NCBI GenBank assembly: GCA_963814975.1
Contig: CAWFFB010000004.1
Span: 1 to 61,759 of the forward strand
From: CAVUXJ01 sp963814975
GTDB taxonomy: Bacteria; Acidobacteriota; Vicinamibacteria; Vicinamibacterales; CAVVIG01
DNA length: 61,759 bases
Reading direction: 5' to 3'
This document shows, in pieces, positions 20,344 to 29,050 of this stretch (position 1 is its first letter; each line of letters opens with the position of its first letter). A model generated the notes under the pieces. That model had not been told where the DNA came from and made no database searches. It saw nothing but the letters and a program-made list of their open reading frames with translations. The translations under genes and the position numbers were made by a program.

Positions 20344-21108
20344 TCAGACGAACGGGGCGAGAAGCGCGCGCCCGATCTTCAGCCATCCATCCGAGTCCAT
20401 GAAGAAGATTCGCATGAACGCGACGGTCAGGACCCCGATGCTCACCAAGTGGACCGGATGCACTCGCCTCCGAGTGAAGACGTCGAAGGCCACGGCAGCG
20501 AAGAGCGGTGATAGCCAAACGAGCAGGAACACGAGGGGTGACCGGAACGCCATGCGCGCGACGGCGGCAAAGGCCAGAGCAACAGTCGCGGCCAGGATCA
20601 GCCGCTTGTGTGTTTCCGGCGCTCTTTTGTAGGCGATCGCGGCGCCAAAGAACCCGGCGAACAACACCATGTCAACCAACGGAAGCAAGATGAACCCGGC
20701 CGCGCGGTCGAGCGTCCACTCGCCTGCGCGCACATGGAGCACGGGCGCGACAAAGCTGACCGCCAGCCCGATCACGAGCACGAGGCCCCCATAAGCAATC
20801 CCGATGTTCCCGACACGGCGATGGAGACGTACTCGCCCCATGGCTACCAGTGAGACCTGTGCCAGCAGCAGCGCCATCCACCCGACGAAGATCAGTCCAT
20901 GCACGTGAATGATCCACGGACGGGTCACGCCGCCGCTCACGAGCGGCCCGAAATAGCTCGGCCAGAATCCGCGAACGACCATCGCGATCAGAATCAGCGT
21001 GATGGCGGGATAGAACCATCGCGGCCGCGATGGGTTCCGCACGACACGGCGACTGGACAGTTCCTCGATCTCCACCACTGCCCCGGCTACGACCGACATC
21101 TTGGTCAC
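20344..21108 (-). CDS. Multi-pass membrane protein of unknown function
   Basis: 254 residues from GTG 21108, preceded by AGGAGGATCACC. It has six to seven membrane helices: FYPAITLILIAMVVRGFWP, IIHVHGLIFVGWMALLLAQV, IGIAYGGLVLVIGLAVSFVA, GFILLPLVDMVLFAGFFGA, LILAATVALAFAAVARMAF and LVFLLVWLSPLFAAVAFDVF. HVHGL and VRLHRRVGN motifs at helix ends recur in a widespread uncharacterised bacterial family. The histidines could bind a cofactor, but this is speculative. It is monocistronic, and its neighbours give no functional hint. Confidence 0.75.
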   Translation of the reverse strand: MTKMSVVAGAVVEIEELSSRRVVRNPSRPRWFYPAITLILIAMVVRGFWPSYFGPLVSGGVTRPWIIHVHGLIFVGWMALLLAQVSLVAMGRVRLHRRVGNIGIAYGGLVLVIGLAVSFVAPVLHVRAGEWTLDRAAGFILLPLVDMVLFAGFFGAAIAYKRAPETHKRLILAATVALAFAAVARMAFRSPLVFLLVWLSPLFAAVAFDVFTRRRVHPVHLVSIGVLTVAFMRIFFMDSDGWLKIGRALLAPFV

Positions 21109-21419
21109 GGTGATCCTCCTGCTGGCGGCCCGCCCCCGCGACTGTTTCTGCCAGACTACATCAACTCCCCGGACCCCGAAGAATCTCCGGCCAAGTCTGT
21201 ATACCTGCCGCCGAGGCGCTTTGCGAGATGAGCCGTAGCGGCCCGTTTTCTCGCACGATGCGGCATCTCATGGCCGTTTTCCCTGAGAGTGAGCGGATAG
21301 CGTCGGGCTACGCCATGACAGATTACTCGATTCGACGCGTTCGAGATTGCGGGGTGCAGTAAGATGCCTCGGGTGTCGGACCGGCCGCGGTTCACCTTTG
21401 GCTAACGAGGGACAGTGCG
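21109..21419. other. Divergent intergenic region, no gene seen
   Basis: 311 bp between two divergent genes, so it should carry both promoters. No confident promoter elements or RNA gene were recognised. Confidence 0.45.
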
Positions 21420-21842
21420 ATGACGCGTGAAGACATCATGGCGCTGTTCGCACGACGGCAGGACGCGATGCTCCGGCGAGACGCGGTCGCCATGGTGGCC
21501 GATTACGCGGAGGACGCGGTCGTTGAGAGTCCGTGGGCGGGGACCGTCAAAGGCCGCGACGCCAATATGCAGGCCTGGCGCGCGTTGTGGGGCGCCTTTC
21601 CAGATCAGGTCATCCAGCAGGAGGAGCTGATCGTTGATGGCAACCGCGCGGCCCTGCTCGCCACAGCCGCGGGCACCGACCTTGGCGGCTTCATGGGACT
21701 GGCTCCCACCGGCAAGCCGTTCCGGATTGCGATCGTGTTTCTGTTCACGTTCTCCGGGCGCCATATCGTCCACGAGCGCCGCATTTACGATTTCACAGGG
21801 ATGCTGGTGCAAATCGGCGTCTTGAAAGCGAAGCCGGCGTAA
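21420..21842 (+). CDS. SnoaL/NTF2-like small protein
   Basis: 140 residues. The N-terminus (IMALFARRQDAMLRRDAVAM) and VADYAEDAVVESPWAGTVKG are the first helix and strand of a cone-shaped NTF2 fold of the SnoaL type, and the rest (AFPDQVIQQEELIVDGNRAA, FLFTFSGRHIVHERRIYDF) fits. Such proteins bind small hydrophobic ligands or act as cyclases or isomerases, and the substrate cannot be predicted. It lies 32 bp before the STAS gene on the same strand and could be co-transcribed with it. Confidence 0.78.
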   Translation: MTREDIMALFARRQDAMLRRDAVAMVADYAEDAVVESPWAGTVKGRDANMQAWRALWGAFPDQVIQQEELIVDGNRAALLATAAGTDLGGFMGLAPTGKPFRIAIVFLFTFSGRHIVHERRIYDFTGMLVQIGVLKAKPA

Positions 21843-21874
21843 CCGGCGAAACCCCGAGAGGCTGAGGAGGAGCG

Positions 21875-22222
21875 ATGCAGATTGAAGAACGACAAGTGGG
21901 CACCGTAATTGTGCTGGACGCGAAGGGCAAGCTGACGCTGGGCGATGGGGATGTGCTGCTGAAAGACAAGATCCACAGCCTGGTGCAGCAAGGACACAAG
22001 CACGTGATCCTCAATCTGGGCGACGTCCCGTACGTAGACAGCGCCGGCATCGGGGAAATCGTCGGGAGCTACACGACGCTCAGCCGTGTGGGTGGGACGC
22101 TCAGGCTGCTGAACTTGACGAAGCGCATCCACGATCTGCTCGCCATCACGAAGCTGTTGACGGTCTTTGAGACCTTCACCAGCGAAGACGAGGCGGTGCG
22201 GAGCTTCCCCGCCACCGTCTGA
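21875..22222 (+). CDS. STAS-domain anti-sigma factor antagonist
   Basis: 115 residues with GAGGAGG just upstream. Classic SpoIIAA/RsbV-like STAS fold: GTVIVLDAKGKLTLGDGDVL, HVILNLGDVPYVDSAGIGEI with the phosphorylatable Ser of DSAGIGE, and GGTLRLLNLTKRIHDLLAIT. It works by binding an anti-sigma kinase when unphosphorylated. The phosphatase that would dephosphorylate it is encoded one base downstream. No RsbW-type kinase is encoded nearby, so that partner must be elsewhere. Confidence 0.92.
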   Translation: MQIEERQVGTVIVLDAKGKLTLGDGDVLLKDKIHSLVQQGHKHVILNLGDVPYVDSAGIGEIVGSYTTLSRVGGTLRLLNLTKRIHDLLAITKLLTVFETFTSEDEAVRSFPATV

Positions 22223-22223
22223 G

Positions 22224-23846
22224 ATGGCGGACGTCCGCCTGGAGATCACCGACGGCCGTGGCCGGCGGGTGGTGCGTGTCGACACGCCCGTGTTCACGAT
22301 TGGTCGCAGGAGCAAGAGCGATCTGTGCCTGGCGGGCACGGACGTCTCCCGCGATCACGCGCAGATTGCGTGCGACGGCGGTCGGTTCATCCTCCGGGAT
22401 CAACGGTCGCGCTACGGGACCTTCGTCAACGACCAACCCGTCGTCGAGAAGTCGCTGGCCCACGGCGATCGCATTCGCCTGGGCCGCGGCGCTGGCGCGG
22501 AACTGCTGTTTCTCGTTGACGAGGTCGGCCCCGCGACGCCGTCGGATATCAGTCGTGCCGCGAACTCGTCCGTCGAAAACCTGCGGCAGATGGCCGCGTT
22601 GCTCGAAGGTCTGCGGGCGCTCGGTTCCGGTTACGTCCTCGAGGAGGTGCTCACGCTCGTGCTCGACGCGGCGATCGAGGTCACCGGTGCCGAGCGCGGA
22701 TTCATCATGCTGGCGAACCAGGAGAACGTCCTCCAGTTCACACTGGCGCGGGCCCGCGGCCGCGTCACGCTGCCCGGCAAGACCTGGGACACGAGCCTGA
22801 AAATTCCCGAACGGGTCTTCACCACCGGCGAGACGCAGATTGTGAGCGACCTGCTCGACGGCAACCTCGCGTCGGCCCATCTTGGCACCGTCGCGCTCGG
22901 CATCAGGCACGTCCTGTGTGCGCCACTGCGGCTCGTCCGCTATCTGCACGAGTCGGGTGCCGCGCCCGAACCGCGACGAATCGGCGTGCTCTATCTGGAT
23001 AGCCGCGACAGAGGGATACTGCTGTCGCCGACCGCGAGGACGGGCGTCGAAACGCTGGCGACCGACGCAGCCATCGCGATTGAGAACGCGCGGCTCTATC
23101 GCGAAACGCTCGAGAAGGTGCGCCTGGAGCAGGAACTCCGCATCGCGGCGGAGATCCAGCAGGGGCTGCTGCCCGAACCGCGGTATGTGGGCAAGGGTCT
23201 CGAGGTGGTCGGCGCGTCCATCCCGTGCCGATCGATTGGCGGGGACCTCTTCGAGTACATCGAGCTGCCGGGCGGCGACTTCGGGTTCGCGCTCGGTGAC
23301 GTGGCCGGCAAGGGACCACCCGCTGCCCTGCTCACCGCCGCCTTGCAAGGCATGTTCATGGCGCACGCCGCTTCGGAAGGGGGCCCGGCCGCGACGCTGG
23401 CGCGGGTGAACCAGGCGCTGATGCGCCGCGCGGTCCAGAACCGGTTTGTGACGATGGCCTACGGGATTGTCTCGCCCACGGGCGAGTTGACGTACTGCAA
23501 CGCCGGCCACAATCCGCCGATGCTGTTCACGCGCGGGACCGTTCGGAGGCTCGAGGAAGGCGGCATGGTACTGGGGCTGTTCGCGCATGCCCAATTCGCG
23601 CAGGCGACGCTGCCGCTTGCCCCCGGTGACGTCCTCGTCGTCTTCAGCGACGGGGTCAGTGAAGCGATCGACCTGGCCGGTGAAGAGTTCGGCGACGATC
23701 GCATCCTGTCGTGCATCGGCGCCAACCTGCATCTCGACCCGGCGGCGCTGCTCGAACATCTGCTCGCTGCCGTGCGCCAGTTCAGCGAGGGGACTGTTCA
23801 GCGCGACGATGTGACTGCTCTCGTGATGCGGTACACAGGCACGTGA
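22224..23846 (+). CDS. FHA-GAF-PP2C (SpoIIE/RsbU-type) phosphatase
   Basis: 540 residues from ATG 22224, one base after the STAS stop. FHA domain, about 22-95 (FTIGRRSKSDLCLAG, VSRDHAQIACDGGRFIL, SRYGTFVNDQPV), binds phosphothreonine. GAF domain, about 120-315 (LTLVLDAAIEVTGAERGFIM, LYLDSRDRGILLS). A short coiled coil (ETLEKVRLEQELRIAAEIQQ) leads to the SpoIIE-type PP2C domain, about 345-538, with GGDLFEYIEL, FGFALGDVAGKGPPAALL, CNAGHNPP and VFSDGVSEA. All metal-binding acidic motifs are visible. It is likely the phosphatase for the STAS protein. The FHA domain could link it to Hanks-type kinases such as the one at 14.7 kb. Confidence 0.93.
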   Translation: MADVRLEITDGRGRRVVRVDTPVFTIGRRSKSDLCLAGTDVSRDHAQIACDGGRFILRDQRSRYGTFVNDQPVVEKSLAHGDRIRLGRGAGAELLFLVDEVGPATPSDISRAANSSVENLRQMAALLEGLRALGSGYVLEEVLTLVLDAAIEVTGAERGFIMLANQENVLQFTLARARGRVTLPGKTWDTSLKIPERVFTTGETQIVSDLLDGNLASAHLGTVALGIRHVLCAPLRLVRYLHESGAAPEPRRIGVLYLDSRDRGILLSPTARTGVETLATDAAIAIENARLYRETLEKVRLEQELRIAAEIQQGLLPEPRYVGKGLEVVGASIPCRSIGGDLFEYIELPGGDFGFALGDVAGKGPPAALLTAALQGMFMAHAASEGGPAATLARVNQALMRRAVQNRFVTMAYGIVSPTGELTYCNAGHNPPMLFTRGTVRRLEEGGMVLGLFAHAQFAQATLPLAPGDVLVVFSDGVSEAIDLAGEEFGDDRILSCIGANLHLDPAALLEHLLAAVRQFSEGTVQRDDVTALVMRYTGT

Positions 23847-23994
23847 CGCAGCCCTCTCGATACTCATGCTGCTACGGCGCGGGTTCGGAGATCGGAGTGA
23901 TGATCGGGACGCGGAGACCGGTGGTCGTCTTGTTTCTGTCGCTGACCTAGGTCGGCTCGATACCGTCGTCGACTCGATCCGGCGCCCCGTCGAA

Positions 23995-24144
23995 TCAAAT
24001 GGCGGGAAGTTCGTCCACCGTGGCCTGGAGGGTCCGCGCCGCGTTGTACGCGGGCAGGACGACCGCCACGGTCTTGTCGTTAATCACGGCATTCGCTTCG
24101 ACTGCTCGGGTCAGTACTGGCCGCAGCGGCCGGTCGGACCACAT
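23995..24144 (-). pseudogene. N-terminal stub of a family 2 glycosyltransferase
   Basis: ATG 24142-24144 overlaps the stop of the upstream membrane-protein gene by one base (TGATG), the usual coupling in such pairs. The 49 codons include TVAVVLPAYNAARTLQATVD, the nucleotide-binding start of GT2 enzymes, and end at a stop 30 bases later. Further downstream no DxD motif or GT2 body is found. The 150 bp to the PP2C stop at 23846 cannot hold one. A frame change could add a short VDDG-like piece, but the catalytic domain is missing. Confidence 0.6.
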
Positions 24145-25790
24145 CACTTCAGGAGGTAGATCTGCACCGATTTGTCCGCCTTCCACAACAACAGCTCCGG
24201 ATGTTCGGGTAGGTGCGCCAGACGCGGCGCGCTCAACTTGTCGGTGAACACGATCACATGTGTCACCCCGAGCTGTTTCAGGTACTGGAGGGTGGTGCCT
24301 TCTGGAAACGACTTGAGCGCCGCAGCGTCGCGATAGTAGCGCGCGGGTATGAAGCTCGAGTAGCCGTTGACGAGCGGCTGCCAGAAGCGGGTCGATGCCA
24401 GCATACAGTCGGCGTTCTGGAACACCTCGAGTGGCCCAGGGAAGGGAAAGCAGGCGATCACCTTGTGATCGCTCCCCTTCAGGCTGTCGAAGATCGGAGA
24501 AATGCCCTGGAAGGCGCGGTACTGAATCGGCGCGCGCAGTGCTTCGAGATGAACGCCGAGCAGCAGCACGATGCCGATCGCGACCGCTCGACGCTCGAGA
24601 CGCCGGTGCAGCAACGCCCATCCGAATCCCGCGAGGATGGCAATCGCCGCGAGACACAGCTGGCCGGAGCGGACGGCGCCTCGAATGCCGGCCATGATCG
24701 GGAACACGCGGGTTAGCGCCGTATACAACGGGAAGCCCGGGCCGAAAGACACGGCGAACGCCACCAGGCCGAAGGCGACAGCCATCCGCGCACGCCGATC
24801 CTTCCGTGCCACGCCGCCAACCAGTGCCGTAAAGGCGAGACCCGAGGCGATGACGCCGGGAAAGAGCGCGTCCTTGTTGAAGAATCGATGGCTCCAGACG
24901 CTGAAATGGAGCCGGCCGCCCGTCGCTAGATAGTCGGTGAGACGCGCGGAAAACTCGGAGACTTCGGCCAACGACCGCGTGAAGCCCTGCTCGCGGCTCA
25001 CGCGCAGATAAGGCAGGAGAAACGGCGTGAGCGCCAGGCCCGCGAGGCATGCCGACAGCAGCAGCAGCCCGGCCACTCGGCGAGATCGCGGTCCAGCCCA
25101 TTCTGCTGGTCTTGCCGCGACGGCCGCCACGAGGGAAAGCGACGTGAAGACGAAGAGGTATCCGCCCGTCAGCGCCTGCAGGACGAACCAGCCAGCCAGG
25201 TGGGCCGCGTAGGCGAGTCGCGGCGTGGTCAGCAGGCGATCAAGCGCCCAGAGGGCCAGCGGGAAGAACTCCAGGTGTTGATCCTGGAGCTCCGGAAATC
25301 GCGTCAGCGACAGGGCGTTGAACGCCATTAACGACCCGCTAAGGACCCCGGCCAGACGATTCCCCGTCCATCGCTCAACGACGAGGCTTGTCGTCCATCC
25401 GGTCAAGGAGAGCCCGGCGATGATCAGCAGGTTGTAAACGAGCACGGGCGATGCGCCCGACCAGAGCAGGGGAGCCCCCATGATCGCCTGGACGAGCAGA
25501 TGGTCCGAATACGCGAGCGTGTCACGCTCGGGATAGAAGATGTTGGTATCGAACAGATGCCACGGATCGGACGCGAGTTGGTGGGCGTCCCACGCCAGGA
25601 TCCACTCTTTATGCACCGTATCCGCGGTATCGTTGCGCGACAGCCGCCCAGGGGCCGTCGCGAGCGGCCACGTGTGCATCACAGCGAGCAGGACGAAGAG
25701 CGCAAGGCTCGCGAGTGGAAACACCAGACGGGAGTCCTGTTTCACCCGAAGATCCACCTTTTCCTGTGTTCCGTGCGCCCGATTGTGCAC
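24144..25790 (-). CDS. Large polytopic membrane protein, GT-C-like
   Basis: 548 residues from GTG 25790, with about ten membrane helices (VFPLASLALFVLLAVMHTWP, VLVYNLLIIAGLSLTGWTTS, WFVLQALTGGYLFVFTSLSL, AVAFGLVAFAVSFGPGFPLY, and others). A periplasmic loop after TM1 has acidic residues (NDTADTVHKEWILAWDAHQL, FYPERDTLAYSDHLL), and the C-terminus is a soluble domain of about 120 residues ending VTHVIVFTDKLSAPRLAHLP. This layout is typical of GT-C membrane glycosyltransferases that use polyprenyl-linked sugars. The truncated GT2 gene directly downstream supports a role in surface glycan or lipid-linked sugar synthesis. The acceptor is unknown. Confidence 0.72.
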   Translation of the reverse strand: MHNRAHGTQEKVDLRVKQDSRLVFPLASLALFVLLAVMHTWPLATAPGRLSRNDTADTVHKEWILAWDAHQLASDPWHLFDTNIFYPERDTLAYSDHLLVQAIMGAPLLWSGASPVLVYNLLIIAGLSLTGWTTSLVVERWTGNRLAGVLSGSLMAFNALSLTRFPELQDQHLEFFPLALWALDRLLTTPRLAYAAHLAGWFVLQALTGGYLFVFTSLSLVAAVAARPAEWAGPRSRRVAGLLLLSACLAGLALTPFLLPYLRVSREQGFTRSLAEVSEFSARLTDYLATGGRLHFSVWSHRFFNKDALFPGVIASGLAFTALVGGVARKDRRARMAVAFGLVAFAVSFGPGFPLYTALTRVFPIMAGIRGAVRSGQLCLAAIAILAGFGWALLHRRLERRAVAIGIVLLLGVHLEALRAPIQYRAFQGISPIFDSLKGSDHKVIACFPFPGPLEVFQNADCMLASTRFWQPLVNGYSSFIPARYYRDAAALKSFPEGTTLQYLKQLGVTHVIVFTDKLSAPRLAHLPEHPELLLWKADKSVQIYLLK

Positions 25791-25954
25791 TCCGGCTCAG
25801 CTCGAACGCAATCCAGTCCCAATTCGTGGAGCTCCAGCGAGGCCGGCAACCCGTTCGGGTGATGATCACCACGACGCTGATCGGTCGCTCGAGTAAATTC
25901 CGAGGGCACGGACCTCGCGGGCTCTGATCGAGCGTATCGGGGAGACCGAGGTGC

Positions 25955-27416
25955 CTACGGGCGCGCCTTCCCTTCATCTATCCAGGCCGTCAGACGCGCG
26001 GCCAGGTAGGGGAAGAACGGGTTGCACGATACCCGCATCAGCGTCTCCAACGGAACCGTCAGCACCGCGCGCTCGCCTCTCGGACTGAGCGTGCCCAGCC
26101 GCACCACGTCGAACGACGACGGCCGCGGGTTCCGGCCATACACGTCGTCGTCGAGGGTGAACGGCAGGGCGATGTGCGCGAGCGAGAACATCTCGGGCGG
26201 CCAGGCGAGTCCGAGCGGCCGCGTGGCGATCTCGGTCCGGTCCGGACGGATCGAGCGCTCGACCACCTCGAGCGAATCCTGATCGGCGTTGGTCACGAGC
26301 GAGCGCCCGTAGCGTCGCGGCGACGCGTCGGTGAGCCGCGACAGGATCGTGGCGGACGCCGGGTTGATGAACGGCTCCATCCCCGACAACCGGTTGATGT
26401 CGAAGAGCACGAGCTCCGATCCGTTGCCGTCGAGCTGATCGAACAGCGCGTGCACCACCGCGGCGGTGCTGACCGTGGCGTCGACGAGCGACTGGAAGGT
26501 CGAGCACCGGCGGCAGATCCTTCAGGCGGCCGGCTTTGCCGAGGCGGAGGATTTGCGCCTGGACGTCGGTCGACAACCGCCACGACTGCAAGGCGGCGTT
26601 CGCGGGAAACGAGTTGTACTTGAAGGGGTTGTACTCGGGCATGACGTCGAGCCACCGCGCCTTCTCGAAGTACGGGATCGGACCGAGAAGGCTGATGACC
26701 CGCGCCATCCACGCAAATGACGGGACGCCAATCATCGGCGAGATCAGCACGAGGCGCGTCCGCCGCGGACCATCGCCGCGCTCGACCTCGTCCAGCGCAT
26801 ACTTCAGCACGAGCGCGCCGCCGTTCGAGTAGCCGACGAGGACCAGCGGCTTGTCCGGGCCGATCCGTTCCCGCACGTGGCGAACGCCGACACGGACGGC
26901 GGCCAGCCAGTCTTCCCAGACGGCCGTGGTGAGGCCGGCCGGCACGGTGCCGTGCCCCGGCATCCGCAGCGCCAGACCGTAGTAGCCGCTCGCCTTCAGC
27001 GTCTCGCCGACCGCGCGCATGCTGTACGGCGAGTCGGTGAGACCGTGAATCAGAAGGGCGCCGCCGACGAATCTCGCCGGCGGGCGACGATCTCGTAGGT
27101 GCGGTTGCCGTCCGGACCGATGCGCGAGGGATGCGATCGGCTGCGGCTGTCGTAGCGGTTGGCCGGCGGCGGCGCGGATCCGGCGGACGTGCGCTCGATC
27201 CGATCGCGCACCTCCCGAAAGACGGTGTCTTCCCGCCGCAGGTAGTCTGCGAGGGTGGCTGTCTCGAGATCCGACGCTGTCGCATCTGCCGGCACGTAGC
27301 GATGCCACGATTCCAGATCCGGCAGGCGCCGCCGCGCGTCCACGGCGCCGCCGACTGACGACGGTGCCGACGATCAGCACGGCGGCCCAGATGGTCCTGA
27401 CGATCCAGCGTTTCAA
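25955..27416 (-). CDS. Membrane-anchored alpha/beta hydrolase, frameshifted
   Basis: About 485 residues. TTG 27416 opens an N-terminal anchor (MKRWIVRTIWAAVLIVGTVV). Three or four frame changes are needed. The blocks are DLESWHRYVPADATASDLET, GGALLIHGLTDSPYSMRAVG (oxyanion HG), YYGLALRMPGHGTVPAGLTT, LVLVGYSNGGALVLKYALDE with nucleophile Ser in GYSNGG, then HALFDQLDGNGSELVLFDIN, and the end LAARLTAWIDEGKARP-stop at 25955. The size and the two-domain look suit a serine hydrolase of the serine aminopeptidase S33/lysophospholipase type. The substrate is unknown. Break points lie near 27325, 27070 and 26470. Confidence 0.8.
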
Positions 27417-28018
27417 CGGTTACTGCTCGCCGTCTTCTTCACCGCGTCGTCCGCTTGCTCCTGACGCGTGCCGCGCAGCGCGGCACAGGCAAGGGGGCGG
27501 CCGCTGTCGCCGGTGCTGCGGAGCTCGGTGGTCTGTCGGGCGTGGCGGGCTCGTTCACCACGCTCCGTCTGAAACTTGAGATGGTACTAAAAGCTGTGCC
27601 GGTCCTCACGAACTTCGTGACTAAATCAGGCGTGGCAGGCGTTGCACAGCTGCTCGCACAAGCGTTGAAGTAGAGGCTGTGATCCGCAAGGCCTTTCACT
27701 AGGCTCCTCCGTCGGCTCGAAGGGCTCCGAGGCGCGGCCTGATGCCGCGAGGCGGCCACTCTCGAGTGTTCAGAATGAGCGCCAGGACCCGTGAGCTCTA
27801 TCCTCTCAAGAAAAGCCGTCAGACAAATGCCGACACGACTCAGAGAACCGAAACGTTGTTGCGACCACGATCACTATCGAAAGAGAAGCATCAAGGGCAT
27901 CTCACGGGTCCTGTATCTGACTCGATGATGTTCGAATGCGGGGTCACGAGGTCTTTCCAATACGAAGACGCTTTCGTCCAGTCAAGGAAGGCAAGCACTA
28001 TGTGCGCGTCTCCGCTGT
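27417..28018. other. Intergenic region before the SIR2 operon, no gene seen
   Basis: 602 bp. A 72-codon open frame at 27455-27673 (plus) and its minus-strand shadow have no recognisable domain. From about 27780 the sequence is visibly richer in A and T than its surroundings, as often found before accessory genes. It should contain the promoter of the SIR2-nSTAND operon, but no convincing -35/-10 pair was fixed. Confidence 0.5.
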
Positions 28019-29050
28019 GTGGGTAAGTACTGCCCGATGTGCCGAACTGGCAATGAGATCGCCATGAAATGGTCACCGATCCCCGCGGCGCTGGACGGTC
28101 ACTTCACCAACCTCACCAACTTCCTGTTGGATGGGCGGGTCATTCCTTTCCTTGGAGCTGGCGTGAATCAATTCCACCGCCCGGAAGGGGCCGTCTGGAG
28201 ATCGGACCACTCCGACTATCTGCCAGACGGGAGCGAGCTTTCGAGGCACCTGGCGGCAACCTTCAGCTGTCCCCCAACCGAGATCGCGGACCTGTTGCGG
28301 GTATCCGAATACGTGGCGCTGACGAGCGGCTCTGGCGCCTTGTACCGGGAGTTGCACGACCTCTTCAACCGCGATTACCCGCCCACGGCCCTGCACACGT
28401 TCTTCGCGACGTGGCCCTCCCTCCTCCGCGAGAAGGGATATCCGGCAAAGTATCAGCTGATCGTGACGACCAACTACGACGACGTGCTGGAGCGGGCGTT
28501 CCGGGAGGTTGATGAGCCGTTCGACCTGGTGATCTATCTGGCAGAAGGCTCCAACCGAGGCAAGTTTCTTCACGTCGCCCCGAACGGAAAAACCCAGGTC
28601 ATCGACGTCCCGAACCGATACCGGGACCTGTCGCTTGACGACCGTTCGGTCATTCTCAAGATTCACGGAGCCGTGGACCGTTCGTCGCCGGACGGCGAAG
28701 ACGACAGTTTCGTCATCACCGAAGACCACTATATCGAGTACCTGACTCGAACCGACCTTGCCAATCTCGTCCCGATTACGCTGGCCGCCAAGCTTCGGCG
28801 GAGCCACTTCCTGTTCCTCGGCTACAGCCTGCGCGACTGGAACCTCCGCGTCATCCTGCACCGCATCGCCGGCGCGCAGTCACTCACCTACAAGTCCTGG
28901 GCCGTCCAGCTGAGTCCGACAGAACTCGATCAGAAATTCTGGGGACGTCGTGACGTGGACGTCCTTGACATGCCGCTGGAGCGGTACGTCGGCGTGCTTC
29001 GCGATCGCGCGCGGCTGCTGAAATCCGCGGAGCAACTATCACATGCGTGA
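28019..29050 (+). CDS. SIR2-like domain protein (probable NAD-hydrolysing effector)
   Basis: 343 residues from GTG 28019; an ATG at 28064 is an alternative start and still precedes the domain. A SIR2_2-like fold is clear: VIPFLGAGVNQF (NAD-binding GAG loop, about 41-52), QLIVTTNYDDVLERAF (about 145-160), SVILKIHGAVD with the catalytic-type His (about 210-220), and HFLFLGYSLRDWNLRVIL (about 263-280). No zinc-ribbon CxxC pair of true deacetylase sirtuins is seen in the domain. Such proteins are NADases in bacterial antiphage systems (Thoeris ThsA, DSR, Avs5, SIR2-APAZ). The gene overlaps the next one by 8 bp (ATGCGTGA), so they form one operon. The gene is intact, with no frameshift. Confidence 0.88.
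   Translation: MGKYCPMCRTGNEIAMKWSPIPAALDGHFTNLTNFLLDGRVIPFLGAGVNQFHRPEGAVWRSDHSDYLPDGSELSRHLAATFSCPPTEIADLLRVSEYVALTSGSGALYRELHDLFNRDYPPTALHTFFATWPSLLREKGYPAKYQLIVTTNYDDVLERAFREVDEPFDLVIYLAEGSNRGKFLHVAPNGKTQVIDVPNRYRDLSLDDRSVILKIHGAVDRSSPDGEDDSFVITEDHYIEYLTRTDLANLVPITLAAKLRRSHFLFLGYSLRDWNLRVILHRIAGAQSLTYKSWAVQLSPTELDQKFWGRRDVDVLDMPLERYVGVLRDRARLLKSAEQLSHA

Noticed and set aside
22176..23867. 563-codon minus-strand open frame opposite the FHA-GAF-PP2C gene
   Set aside because: Mirror frame of a high-GC gene; composition is not protein-like and it has no domain.
27455..27673. 72-codon plus-strand open frame (and its minus-strand shadow)
   Set aside because: No ribosome-binding site, domain or conserved context; both strands look equally open.
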